A stretch of 64,000 nt of DNA from Phytopseudomonas dryadis (lineage in GTDB: Bacteria > Pseudomonadota > Gammaproteobacteria > Pseudomonadales > Pseudomonadaceae). Each line of letters begins with the position of its first letter. Position 1 is the first letter of the stretch. The notes under the pieces were generated by a model. The model saw only the letters and a list, made by a program, of their open reading frames with translations. It was not told the DNA's origin and searched no databases. This document shows, one piece after another, positions 7,908-16,310 of the stretch. The stretch lies in NCBI RefSeq assembly GCF_004327355.1, contig NZ_QJUM01000014.1:1-64000 (forward strand). Direction: 5' to 3'. Both the position numbers and the translations under genes were made by a program.

Positions 7908-9569
7908 ATGACTTCTTCACCCGCCCTCGTCATCCTCGGCCCCTCTGCACTGGCCACCGCCCGGCGTATCCAGGCGCTTTATCCACAGGCGGTCATCCAC
8001 AGCCTGCGCGGCCGCGCCGAGGGCGACCGGCCTTACGATGATTTCGCCGACACCCTGCGCGAGCTGTACCGTGCCGGCACCCCGATCATCGCCCTGTGTG
8101 CCGCCGGCATCGTCATCCGCAGTCTGGCCCCGCTGCTCGCCAGCAAGGGCGCCGAGCCGCCGGTGCTGGCCGTGGCCGAAGACGGCAGCGCCGTGGTGCC
8201 GCTGCTCGGCGGCCTGGGCGGGGTCAATCGCCTGGCCCGGGAGATCGCCGCACACCTGGGGGTGACGGCAGCCATCACCACCAGCGGCGAGCTGCGCTTC
8301 GGCACCTGCCTGCTCGAGCCACCCGCCGGTTACGCCCTGGCCGATATCGAGCAGGGCAAACGCTTCGTCGCCGACCTGCTCGGTGGCGAGTCGCTGCGTA
8401 TCGAAGGCGATGCGCCCTGGCTGGCCGACGCGCGCCTGCCGCTGGCCGAACCGGCCGGCCGGCGCCTGCTGATCAGCGCCGAACGGCGCGCGCCGCAGCG
8501 CGACGAGCTGCTGATCCACCCACGCCTGCTGCTGGCCTGCGTCGACCGCCCGTTCGACGCGCTCGAACAGCGGGTGGCTCAGGCCATGGCGGCGGCCGGC
8601 CTGGCGCCACAGGCCTTGGCCGCGCTGCTGGCGCCGCCCGCCGCCATGGCCGATGCCGACTTGCAGCGGGTAGCCCGCGCGCTTGGCGTGCCATTGCGTT
8701 TCGTCAGCGCGGATCAGCCATTGCCGCCCCTTCACCAGCGTGCCCCGGGCATCGAGCTGCGGCTCGCCGACTCCCCGGCACAGGCCGCCCGCATCGGTCG
8801 TCCGCGCGGCCGCCTGAGCGTGGTCGGCCTCGGCCCCGGCGCCGCCGAGCACATGACGCCGGCCGTGCGCCAGGCGCTGGACGCCGCCGAAGACCTGCTC
8901 GGCTACGAAACCTACGTGACCATGGCCGGGCCGCTGCGTGACGACCAGGTGCGCCATTGCAGCGACAACCGCGAAGAGTTGCAGCGCGCCCGTCACGCCT
9001 TCGAACTGGCCGCCAGCGGCCGGCGCGTGGTGCTGATCTCCTCCGGCGACCCCGGCGTATTCGCCATGGCCGCCGCCGTGCTGGAGGCCCTGCAGGCGAG
9101 CGATGCGCCGGCCGAATGGCACGCCGTCGAGCTGGAGGTCCTCCCCGGCGTCTCCGCCGCCCTGGCCACCGCGGCCAAGGCCGGCGCACCGCTGGGTCAC
9201 GACTTCTGCCTGCTCTCCCTGTCCGACAACCTCAAGCCCTGGGCGGTGATCGAAAAGCGCCTGGAGCATGCCGGCGCCGCGGACCTGGCCATGGCCTTCT
9301 ACAACCCCATCTCCAGGGCACGCCCCTGGCAGCTCGGCCGCGCCCTGGAGATCGTCCGCCAGCATCGCGCAACCGACACCGTGGTGGTGCTCGGCCGCGA
9401 TATCGGCCGCCCCGCCGAAGCCCTGCGCGTGCTCAGCCTGGGCGAGCTGACGCCGGAGATGGTCGATATGCGCACCCTGGTGATCATCGGTTCCAGCACC
9501 ACCCGCCGCTTTCCCAGGGGCGATGGCGGCGAGTGGGTGTATACGCCGCGCAGCTATCCGGCGCGGTAA
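7908..9569 (+). CDS. cobJ: CbiG-CobJ fusion: cobalamin protein CbiG domain plus precorrin-3B C17-methyltransferase
   Basis: The 553-residue protein has two parts. Residues 1 to about 275 match CbiG: RAGTPIIALCAAGIVIRSLAP, then LLGGLGGVNRLAREIA and AAITTSGELRFG. Residues about 300-553 are the tetrapyrrole methylase CobJ, starting GRLSVVGLGPGAAEHMTPA, with VVLISSGDPGVFAMAAAVLE and VLPGVSAALATAAKAGAPLG. CobJ performs C17 methylation and ring contraction. CbiG opens the lactone in the anaerobic pathway, so its role in an aerobic cluster is less clear. The same fusion is known in P. aeruginosa. Confidence 0.93.
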   Translation: MTSSPALVILGPSALATARRIQALYPQAVIHSLRGRAEGDRPYDDFADTLRELYRAGTPIIALCAAGIVIRSLAPLLASKGAEPPVLAVAEDGSAVVPLLGGLGGVNRLAREIAAHLGVTAAITTSGELRFGTCLLEPPAGYALADIEQGKRFVADLLGGESLRIEGDAPWLADARLPLAEPAGRRLLISAERRAPQRDELLIHPRLLLACVDRPFDALEQRVAQAMAAAGLAPQALAALLAPPAAMADADLQRVARALGVPLRFVSADQPLPPLHQRAPGIELRLADSPAQAARIGRPRGRLSVVGLGPGAAEHMTPAVRQALDAAEDLLGYETYVTMAGPLRDDQVRHCSDNREELQRARHAFELAASGRRVVLISSGDPGVFAMAAAVLEALQASDAPAEWHAVELEVLPGVSAALATAAKAGAPLGHDFCLLSLSDNLKPWAVIEKRLEHAGAADLAMAFYNPISRARPWQLGRALEIVRQHRATDTVVVLGRDIGRPAEALRVLSLGELTPEMVDMRTLVIIGSSTTRRFPRGDGGEWVYTPRSYPAR

Positions 9570-9758
9570 GGCAGGCCGAACCCAAAACCCGGTTGCAGGG
9601 CCGTTGCAGCGGTCGCGCGCCCTTCCCCTGTCGTTCTCGACTATCCACAGGTCGCAAGCGAAGGCCGGTATACCCGAGCAGCCGCGTAGGTTATCCGCAG
9701 GTGGACACCAAGGCCCGTGCCAGACGTGTCCGTAACCAGATAGCCAGCGGGGGCGGAC
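9570..9758. other. Gap between cobJ and the transporter gene
   Basis: No gene seen. It contains two near DnaA-box motifs (CTATCCACAGG at about 9641, GGTTATCCGCAGG at about 9690), which probably arise by chance or belong to the promoter region. GGGGGCGG lies just before the transporter start. Confidence 0.4.
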
Positions 9759-11075
9759 ATGAGCGCGATCACCTATACACAGCAACAGGCACAGGTCGAT
9801 CCGGGGATTCTGCGCAAGGTCATCGCCGCCTCGGCCATCGGCAATTTCGTCGAATGGTTCGATTTCGCCGTCTATGGTTTTCTCGCGGTGACCATCGCCG
9901 CACTGTTCTTTCCCCAGGGCGATCCGACCCTGGCGCTGCTGCAGACCTTCGCCGTCTTCGCCGTGTCCTTCGCCCTGCGGCCCCTGGGCGGAATCGTCTT
10001 CGGCATTCTCGGCGACCGCATCGGCCGCAAGCGGGTGCTGTCGATCACCGTGCTGCTGATGGCCGGCGCCACCACCCTGATCGGCCTGCTGCCGACCTAC
10101 GCCAGCATCGGCCTGGTCGCGCCCCTGCTGCTGGCCCTGGCGCGCTGCCTGCAAGGCTTCTCCGCCGGCGGCGAATACGCCGGCGCCTGCGCCTTCGTCA
10201 TGGAGCACGCGCCCACCGAGCAGAAGGCGCGCTATGGCAGCTTCGTGCCGGTGTCGACCTTCATGGCCTTCGCCTGCGCGGCGGGCATCGTCTTCGCCCT
10301 CGGCCTGTTGCTCGATGAGGCGCAGATGCAGGCCTGGGGCTGGCGCGTACCCTTTCTGATCGCCGCGCCCCTGGGCCTGATCGGCCTGTACATGCGCCTG
10401 CGCCTGGACGAGTCGCCGGCCTTCCAGGCCCTGGCCGCCCAGGAGCATCCGGAACATTCGCCACTCACGGAAACCCTGCGCAAGCATGGTGCCACCATCC
10501 TCTGCCTGTCGGCGTTCATCTCCGCCACGGCGCTGTCGTTCTACATGTTCACCACCTACCTCACCACTTACATGCAGGTGGTCGGCGGCGCGACCCGCCC
10601 GACCGCGTTGCTGGCCAGCCTGGCGGCGCTGCTGTTCGCCGCCCTGCTCTGCCCCTTCATTGGCCGCTATTCGGATCGCGTGGGCCGGCGCCGCACCATC
10701 CTCACCGCCGGGGTGGCGCTGATCGTCGCGGTGTACCCGGCGTTCACCCTGGCCGCCTCGGGCACCCTGCTGGCCTCGGCGCTGGGCGCCATGCTCCTGG
10801 CGGTGGGGGCGGTGACCTGCGGCGTGGTCACCGCCGTGCTGCTCTCCGAGCAGTTCCCCACACGGGTGCGCTACACCGCCTCGGCCTTCACCTATAACCT
10901 GGCCTACACGGTATTCGGCGGCACCGCGCCGCTGGTCGCCACCTGGCTGATCGAGCTGACCGGCAACCGCATGTCGCCGGCCTTCTACCTGATCGCCATC
11001 GCCTTGCTCGCCCTGGTCGGCGGCATGGCGCTGCCGGAATCGTCGAAGCGCTCGCTGGACTATCAGCCGGGCTAG
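9759..11075 (+). CDS. MFS transporter of the metabolite:H+ symporter (MHS) family
   Basis: A 438-residue polytopic inner-membrane protein with about 12 hydrophobic segments. The N-terminus ASAIGNFVEWFDFAVYGFLA is diagnostic of the MHS group (ProP, KgtP, CitA-like). The loop 2-3 motif reads GILGDRIGRKRVL and is repeated as GRYSDRVGRRRTIL in the second half. Substrate cannot be told; citrate/tricarballylate, proline/betaine and dicarboxylates are possibilities. GGGGGCGG precedes the ATG. It stands alone, flanked downstream by the integron cassette. Confidence 0.88.
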   Translation: MSAITYTQQQAQVDPGILRKVIAASAIGNFVEWFDFAVYGFLAVTIAALFFPQGDPTLALLQTFAVFAVSFALRPLGGIVFGILGDRIGRKRVLSITVLLMAGATTLIGLLPTYASIGLVAPLLLALARCLQGFSAGGEYAGACAFVMEHAPTEQKARYGSFVPVSTFMAFACAAGIVFALGLLLDEAQMQAWGWRVPFLIAAPLGLIGLYMRLRLDESPAFQALAAQEHPEHSPLTETLRKHGATILCLSAFISATALSFYMFTTYLTTYMQVVGGATRPTALLASLAALLFAALLCPFIGRYSDRVGRRRTILTAGVALIVAVYPAFTLAASGTLLASALGAMLLAVGAVTCGVVTAVLLSEQFPTRVRYTASAFTYNLAYTVFGGTAPLVATWLIELTGNRMSPAFYLIAIALLALVGGMALPESSKRSLDYQPG

Positions 11076-11112
11076 GTGTTTGCGTGCACAGGGGATTCCT
11101 CTCGGCCTATGG

Positions 11113-11172
11113 GCGCCAACACTTGCGTCAAGCCGCGCTGCAAGTCAGCGTCGACTTGAATGAACGCTTAGA
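11113..11172 (-). mobile_element. attC recombination site of an integron cassette
   Basis: Read on the minus strand: a 7-base R'' box (TCTAAGCG), TTCAAGTCGACGC, a short loop, AGCGCGGCTTGACGCAAG, and an R' core GTTGGCG. The layout and inner sequence closely parallel classical 59-base elements such as that of aadA. It begins 2 bases after the stop codon of the cassette gene at 11175-11867, exactly where a cassette attC should be. Confidence 0.75.
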
Positions 11173-11174
11173 AC

Positions 11175-11867
11175 TCACACCACGCAGGCTTGGACAAACG
11201 CCCTGACCAAGGGCGACAGCTCGCCCTTCAGCACAGCACGTTCTGGCTGGAAGAGGGTTGCAAAGAAAAAAGGATGATCACTGAGTTCTACCGCCCGTAT
11301 CTCGCCAGTCGCGTCATCGGCGGCGCCACGCAACGAGCCTGAGAGGAGAGCTTGCCTGAACGCTGGGTTCAATCCGTAGCGGCAACGATAACCCTCGAAT
11401 ATCTCCGTGGCTCCGTAAATCTCGGCGAGGCCACTGTGGTTGAAAATATTTACTTTCTCAGTGGTTTCGACGAGCGAGCAAGCGAGCGGGGAGATGACTG
11501 GACATGCGCTGTCAGGAGACGACTCTGCGTGGTCGGCATCGACCCAACAGAGAACGTTGCGGGCGTACTCGATGATGGCGTGCTGAAATCCACCACATGT
11601 ACCAAGGAAGGGAACCCGCGCTTCCCTGGCGTAACGGATGGCAAGAAGTGCGCCGTCCATGCTGCGGTAAGGCGTGGCGGGGACGCACCAGATGCCATCG
11701 AATCCAGACACGGACTCGATACCGACAATCCGGTCAGTGGGAAGCCACTCAAACGCGACGGACAACCCCAGCAATTTCCCGGTGGCTTGCAATGAAAGCG
11801 CAATGCCACGATGCGCAAGCACAGTGTCATCGAACTCACCGACCAGCCCAATTCTAATGTTGTCCAC
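11175..11867 (-). CDS. Integron-cassette protein: CTP-synthase-like class I glutamine amidotransferase domain
   Basis: 230 residues related to the glutaminase half of CTP synthase but without the synthetase half. The nucleophile elbow is VPFLGTCGGFQHAI with Cys91. The C-terminal motif aligned to HPFFVATQFHPE of CTP synthase reads HPFFFATLFQPE, so the catalytic His is replaced by Gln207. Either the histidine is supplied elsewhere or the reaction differs. It resembles a stand-alone family usually described as related to the CTP synthase C-terminal region. The ATG at 11867 follows an attC core by about 16 bases. Its GC is lower than that of its neighbours. No operon partner. Confidence 0.8.
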   Translation of the reverse strand: MDNIRIGLVGEFDDTVLAHRGIALSLQATGKLLGLSVAFEWLPTDRIVGIESVSGFDGIWCVPATPYRSMDGALLAIRYAREARVPFLGTCGGFQHAIIEYARNVLCWVDADHAESSPDSACPVISPLACSLVETTEKVNIFNHSGLAEIYGATEIFEGYRCRYGLNPAFRQALLSGSLRGAADDATGEIRAVELSDHPFFFATLFQPERAVLKGELSPLVRAFVQACVV

Positions 11868-11882
11868 GAATTCCCCTGTGAA

Positions 11883-11937
11883 GGCTAACGTCCCGCTTGG
11901 GTGAAGCAGGCGGCTTGAATCACGTGTTGTTGGCGCT
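11883..11937 (-). mobile_element. Second attC-like site, upstream boundary of the cassette
   Basis: Read on the minus strand: GCGCCAACAACACG, then ATTCAAGCCGCC, then GCTTCACCCAAGCGG and the core ACGTTAGCC. The GCTT...CAAGCG...GTTAG order parallels known attC sites, with a few extra bases before the core. Recombination in the GTTAGCC core would define a cassette of about 770 bases ending in the attC at 11113. Sequence up to about 12035, including a GTTGTTATGC motif, may be the remnant of another cassette. Confidence 0.6.
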
Positions 11938-12128
11938 ACAAGGCGACACGCTACTGGGGCGCATCTCTTTCAAGTGTCTTCAACGGAACGGGCTTAACCC
12001 GCCCAACGACATGACGCGTTGTTATGCCTGATAGCGCAAAGCTTGACAAAGCAAACGCGTTTTTCGGCTCTTGATACCCCCGAAGAAACAATGTCCGGAG
12101 CAACGACCCCGTCATGGAGAGTCAGAGC
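11938..12128. other. Possible decayed integron cassette between attC2 and the VWA gene
   Basis: No open gene is seen. GCATAACAACGCG on the minus strand near 12020-12034 resembles an attC outer box, and CGGGTTAAGCCCG is a small inverted repeat near 11990-12002. It is consistent with a cassette fragment, but the evidence is thin. Confidence 0.35.
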
Positions 12129-12869
12129 TCAAGAGAGCGCCAGGGCCTCGATATGCCGGTACTCGGCGCCAAGCTCGCTGGCCATCTGCCGCGCTCGACC
12201 AAGGCGGATCGGCGCGCATTCGATATCCACCAGCAGGGCCGGACACGGGCTGGGCGCCAGCCTTGGCCAGTCGCGCAGGCGGCCGTCGGTGAGCACCAGC
12301 AGGCGCTGCTGCTCGGCCGGCTTCAGGCGCTGGCGGCGCAGCAGCCAGTCATGGGCCTGTTGCAGCGCCGGCACCAGCGGCGTGCCGCCGCACGCGCCCA
12401 GTGCCTCCAGCCAGGCCCGCAGTGCGCCCGAGGCCTTCTGTCCCTGCCAGTGCCAGTGCGGCTGGGCGCCTTGCGCGTCGACCACGGCAAGGCGCGCACG
12501 CTGCCGGTACGCCCGCTCGAACAGCGCGCCGAGCAGGCCCTTGGCCTGGCCCAGCGCGCCATGCCGGCGGGTGGACGCCGATGCGTCGATGACCACCAGC
12601 CACAGCTCGCCCGGTGCACGGTGGCGCGCTTGGTGCAGCAGGTCACGGCGACTGGTCGGACGCCCGCGCAACAGGGTGCCGAGCCAGTCGATGCGGCCGT
12701 CCTCGGCGGGGCGGCGCGCGCCGCTGCGTCCGCCAGCCTGTTTGCCCGGTGTGGGCCGCGCATCCAGCCCCGCGGTGGCGGGCGGGCGGATGCTCAGGGC
12801 TTTTTTGGCCAGCGGGGCGGTTCGCGCCGTTCGCCAGTGGCCTGGCGCTGAGCCGGCAGCTCGCCCCAC
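12129..12869 (-). CDS. VWA-domain protein, ChlD/CobT-like chelatase partner
   Basis: 246 residues. The MIDAS motif VIDASASTRRHG (DxSxS) lies near residue 93, followed by GGTPLVPALQQAHDWL and LLVLTDGRLRDW, as in von Willebrand A domains of magnesium-chelatase subunit D. It lacks the AAA+ half of full-length ChlD. It overlaps the ChlI-like gene by 76 bases in another frame; no better start exists downstream in the conserved part. With that ATPase it probably powers CobN in cobalt insertion, replacing CobS/CobT. That role is inferred from context. Confidence 0.85.
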   Translation of the reverse strand: MGRAAGSAPGHWRTARTAPLAKKALSIRPPATAGLDARPTPGKQAGGRSGARRPAEDGRIDWLGTLLRGRPTSRRDLLHQARHRAPGELWLVVIDASASTRRHGALGQAKGLLGALFERAYRQRARLAVVDAQGAQPHWHWQGQKASGALRAWLEALGACGGTPLVPALQQAHDWLLRRQRLKPAEQQRLLVLTDGRLRDWPRLAPSPCPALLVDIECAPIRLGRARQMASELGAEYRHIEALALS

Positions 12870-13801
12870 TGGCCCTCGCCAGCGGATGGCGGCTCGCTGG
12901 CCGGCTGTGGCGGCGGGCTGTGGGGGGACTGCGCTGGCGGCGCGGCTGGAGCCTGGCGCCGTCGATGACGCAGGACGAAATCGGCCACCGCCTCGATGTC
13001 CTCCTCACTGATGCGCGGCGCGCCACGCCAGGCGGCGTGGGCACGGGCGGCGCGCAGCCAGACCAGGTCGGCGCGCAGGCCGTCGACCCCGGCCTCGAAG
13101 CAGCGCTGGGTAATGGCCTGCAGCGCCTGATCGTCGAGGGCGATGCGCGGCAGCTGATCCCGGGCGCTCCGGCAACGCTGGGCCAGGGCGTTCTGCGCCT
13201 CGGCCCAGTGGGCGAGAAAGGCCTGCGGGTCGGCATCGAACGCCAGCCGGCGCCGGACGATCTCGGCCCGCTGCGCGGGTGGCGGCTGGCCATCGAGGGC
13301 CAGGTTCAGGCCGAAGCGGTCGAGCAGTTGCGGGCGCAGCTCGCCTTCCTCGGCGTTCATGGTGCCGATCAGGATGAAGCGGGCGCTGTGGCGGTGGGAG
13401 ATACCGTCGCGCTCGACATGGTTGACGCCGCTGGCCGCCGCATCGAGCAGCAGGTCGACCAGATGGTCGGGCAGCAGGTTGACCTCGTCGACGTAGAGCA
13501 CGCCGCCATCGGCCCTGCTCAGCAACCCCGGGGAAAAGCTCGCCCGGCCTTGGCCCAGGGCGGCATCCAGATCCAGGGTGCCGACGATACGTTCCTCGCT
13601 GGCGCCCAGCGGCAGGGTGACGAACTGGCCAGTGTGCAGCAGCTCGGCCAGGCCCCGGGCCAGGGTCGACTTGGCCATGCCCCGCGGCCCCTCGATCAGC
13701 ACGCCGCCAATCGCCGGATCGACCGCCACCAGGCACAGCGCCAGTTTCAGCGCGTCGGCGGCGACCACGGCGGCGAGGGGGAAATGAGGGGCATCGGTCA
13801 T
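12794..13801 (-). CDS. ChlI/CobS-like AAA+ chelatase ATPase
   Basis: 335 residues. Walker A is GPRGMAKSTLARGL near residue 39 and Walker B is GGVLYVDEVNLLPDHLVDLL near residue 98. Sensor segment ARFILIGTMNAEEGELRPQLLDRFG is typical of magnesium-chelatase subunit I. The C-terminus (from about residue 285) is a Pro/Ala/Glu-rich tail. It is followed by the VWA gene in an overlapping arrangement. Expected to form the ATPase ring that drives CobN-dependent cobalt insertion into hydrogenobyrinate a,c-diamide. Confidence 0.88.
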   Translation of the reverse strand: MTDAPHFPLAAVVAADALKLALCLVAVDPAIGGVLIEGPRGMAKSTLARGLAELLHTGQFVTLPLGASEERIVGTLDLDAALGQGRASFSPGLLSRADGGVLYVDEVNLLPDHLVDLLLDAAASGVNHVERDGISHRHSARFILIGTMNAEEGELRPQLLDRFGLNLALDGQPPPAQRAEIVRRRLAFDADPQAFLAHWAEAQNALAQRCRSARDQLPRIALDDQALQAITQRCFEAGVDGLRADLVWLRAARAHAAWRGAPRISEEDIEAVADFVLRHRRRQAPAAPPAQSPHSPPPQPASEPPSAGEGQWGELPAQRQATGERREPPRWPKKP

Positions 13802-13945
13802 GGCGACATCCGGCAGACGGCAAAGGCGCCATTGTAGAACAGCCCGCCAGCGCATACCCAAGGCCATCGAAATCGACAGCGTCATTCTGCTATGGTCGGC
13901 GGCCGCGATCCTCCGGCGTGATCGCCATGAACAGGGAGAACATCC

Positions 13946-14524
<579 letters not shown>

Positions 14525-14579
14525 GTACCTGGCCAGCCAGAGCCAAGCGTTGACCGATGAAACGCGATAAGGCGATAGC

Positions 14580-14672
14580 AGCCATTGAGCTGCAAGCCGC
14601 AAGCTAGAAGCTAGGCAGCCTGTAGGATGGGTGAAACCCATCAATTGCCGATGGGTTGCACCCATCCTACGA
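14580..14672. repeat. Two intergenic repeat types side by side
   Basis: GAGCTGCAAGCCGCAAGCT (14588 onward) belongs to the AAGCTGCAAGC family. It is followed by an inverted repeat GTAGGATGGGTGAAACCCAT / GGTTGCACCCATCCTAC at 14623-14671. No gene is visible in the gap 14525-14806 apart from the leader peptide that follows. Confidence 0.6.
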
Positions 14673-14806
14673 CCGGCCGCTATCGCCTTTTTGCAGCCGT
14701 ACATGAAACGTCTACAAACGGCATGCAGCAGATCGTGAATCGGTTCCAGGGCTTGCAATCGACCACCGCGATGAATTAACGTCGAGCCCATTCAACGGAG
14801 CCTCGC

Positions 14807-14938
14807 ATGTCCCCATCCCTGATCCTGAACAGCACCCGCCTCGATGCAGCCTGCATCGTGATCGCGCGTGCCCAGGCATCCGTGACGGCGGCGGCTTACT
14901 ATTTTTATGGGTATTGGTTTAGCCACAGGCGCGCCTGA
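14807..14938 (+). CDS. Aromatic-rich leader peptide of the DAHP synthase attenuator
   Basis: A 43-residue ORF with CGGAG 6-7 bases before ATG. Near its end it reads AAYYFYGYWF: four Tyr, two Phe and one Trp within eight residues. It stops about 50 bases before a strong intrinsic terminator and 270 bases before a DAHP synthase gene. This is the classic layout of a transcription attenuator. Ribosome stalling at Tyr/Phe/Trp codons when charged aromatic tRNA is scarce would prevent the terminator from forming. No function of the peptide itself is implied. Confidence 0.75.
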   Translation: MSPSLILNSTRLDAACIVIARAQASVTAAAYYFYGYWFSHRRA

Positions 14939-14987
14939 TACCCCACAGGCGCCCTAGCAACCCAGGGTCGCCACCAGACAGTTTCTC

Positions 14988-15028
14988 GAAACCCCCGGTC
15001 GGCCACCCGACCGGGGGTTTTGTTTTTT
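14988..15028 (+). terminator. Intrinsic terminator / attenuator before the DAHP synthase gene
   Basis: AACCCCCGGTCGG, a CCAC loop, and CCGACCGGGGGTT form a 13-base-pair GC-rich stem followed by TTGTTTTTT. It lies downstream of the aromatic-rich leader peptide, so it most likely acts as the attenuator. Confidence 0.88.
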
Positions 15029-15064
15029 CCGGCCGAAAACGGCCAGCACACCGAGGATCGCAGC

Positions 15065-15169
15065 ATGAACGCATACACCCGCTACCCCGCCTCTTACCGC
15101 TACGACTGGCGATTTACCGACAGCCGCGCCGCTCATCCACTCAATCGAACATCCCATCGCCCCAGATAG
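15065..15169 (+). CDS. Second Tyr-rich small ORF between attenuator and DAHP synthase
   Basis: A 34-residue ORF with GAGGA about 9 bases before the ATG. The first 17 residues contain four Tyr, one Trp and one Phe (MNAYTRYPASYRYDWRF). It ends with TAG 43 bases before the DAHP synthase start. Its position and aromatic content suggest a second regulatory uORF, perhaps acting on translation. It could also be a chance ORF with a good ribosome site. Confidence 0.5.
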   Translation: MNAYTRYPASYRYDWRFTDSRAAHPLNRTSHRPR

Positions 15170-15212
15170 TGCGCCGCGCGCGGTAACGTCCGCGCCGACC
15201 GAGGAAACCAGC

Positions 15213-16301
15213 ATGTCCGTAGCCGCCAATTCCCGCTCCACCGCCAAATCCGCCGATCTGCACCTGGTCGCAACAAAGACCCGCCGCCAGACCTCGCCGC
15301 TGCCCAGTGCCAGCCAGTTGCGCGAAGAACTGCCACTCTCTGCCACCCTCGCCCGCCAGGTGCAGCAACAGCGCCACTCCATCCGCGCCATTCTCGATGG
15401 TCACGACCCGCGATTGCTGGTGGTGGTCGGCCCCTGCTCCCTGCACGACGACGCCGCCGTACTCGAATACGCCGAGCGCCTGGCAGCCCTGAGCCAACGG
15501 GTGGGTGATCGCCTGCTGCTGGTGATGCGCGCCTACGTCGAAAAACCGCGCACCACGGTGGGCTGGAAAGGCCTGGTCTACGACCCGGCGCTCGATGGCA
15601 GTGGCGATATGGCCGAAGGCCTGCGCCGCTCGCGGCAACTGATGCTGCGCATGCTGGAGCTGGGCCTGCCGCTGGCCAGCGAGATTCTGCAGCCGCTGGT
15701 GGCTGGCTACTTCGACGACCTGCTCGGCTGGGCCGCCATCGGCGCGCGCACCAGCGAATCCCAGGTGCACCGTGAGCTGGTCAGTGGCCTGGACATGCCG
15801 GTCGGCTTCAAGAACGGCACCGACGGCAGCCTCGGCATCGCCTGCGACGCCATGCGCTCGGCGGCCCACGCGCACCAGCACTTCGGCGTCGATGGCCATG
15901 GCCGCCCGGCCCTGGTGCAGACTCAGGGCAACCCGGACACCCACCTGGTGCTGCGCGGCGGCCACGGCGCCCCGAACTACGACGCCGCCAGCGTCGCCAC
16001 GGCGCGCGCCGAGCTGGAACGCCAGGGCATCGCCCCGCGGATCATGGTCGATTGCAGCCACGCCAACAGCGGCAAGAACCCGCTGCGCCAGCCCGAGGTG
16101 CTGCGCAGCGTGCTCGAGCAGCGCCTGGCTGGCAACGGTGCGTTGCGGGCGGTGATGATCGAAAGCCACCTGCTCGACGGCGCCCAGAGCCTCGGCGGCG
16201 AACTGCGCTACGGCGTCTCGATCACCGACGCCTGCCTCGGCTGGGCCGGCACCGAACGCATGCTGATCGACGCCGCGGTACGCATGCGCCACCTGGTCTA
16301 G
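15213..16301 (+). CDS. 3-deoxy-7-phosphoheptulonate (DAHP) synthase, class I
   Basis: Condenses phosphoenolpyruvate and erythrose 4-phosphate, the first step of the shikimate pathway. The 362-residue AroF/G/H-type protein has LLVVVGPCSLHD near residue 68, MRAYVEKPRTTVGWKGL (PEP and metal contacts), GFKNGTDGS and MVDCSHANSGKNP with the metal-binding Cys/His. GAGGA precedes the ATG. Which aromatic amino acid inhibits it cannot be read directly. The Tyr/Phe/Trp-rich leader suggests control by more than one. Confidence 0.94.
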   Translation: MSVAANSRSTAKSADLHLVATKTRRQTSPLPSASQLREELPLSATLARQVQQQRHSIRAILDGHDPRLLVVVGPCSLHDDAAVLEYAERLAALSQRVGDRLLLVMRAYVEKPRTTVGWKGLVYDPALDGSGDMAEGLRRSRQLMLRMLELGLPLASEILQPLVAGYFDDLLGWAAIGARTSESQVHRELVSGLDMPVGFKNGTDGSLGIACDAMRSAAHAHQHFGVDGHGRPALVQTQGNPDTHLVLRGGHGAPNYDAASVATARAELERQGIAPRIMVDCSHANSGKNPLRQPEVLRSVLEQRLAGNGALRAVMIESHLLDGAQSLGGELRYGVSITDACLGWAGTERMLIDAAVRMRHLV

Positions 16302-16310
16302 CGCAGCCCC

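Noticed and set aside
7917-10487. 856-codon minus-strand frame opposite cobJ and the transporter
   Set aside because: Spans two unrelated genes on the other strand, Gln/Gly/Arg-rich, no domain.
11175-11867. Possible selenoprotein for the CTP-synthase-like gene
   Set aside because: Some relatives are annotated as seleno-proteins, but here the nucleophile codon is an ordinary Cys codon and no in-frame TGA or SECIS-like structure is seen.
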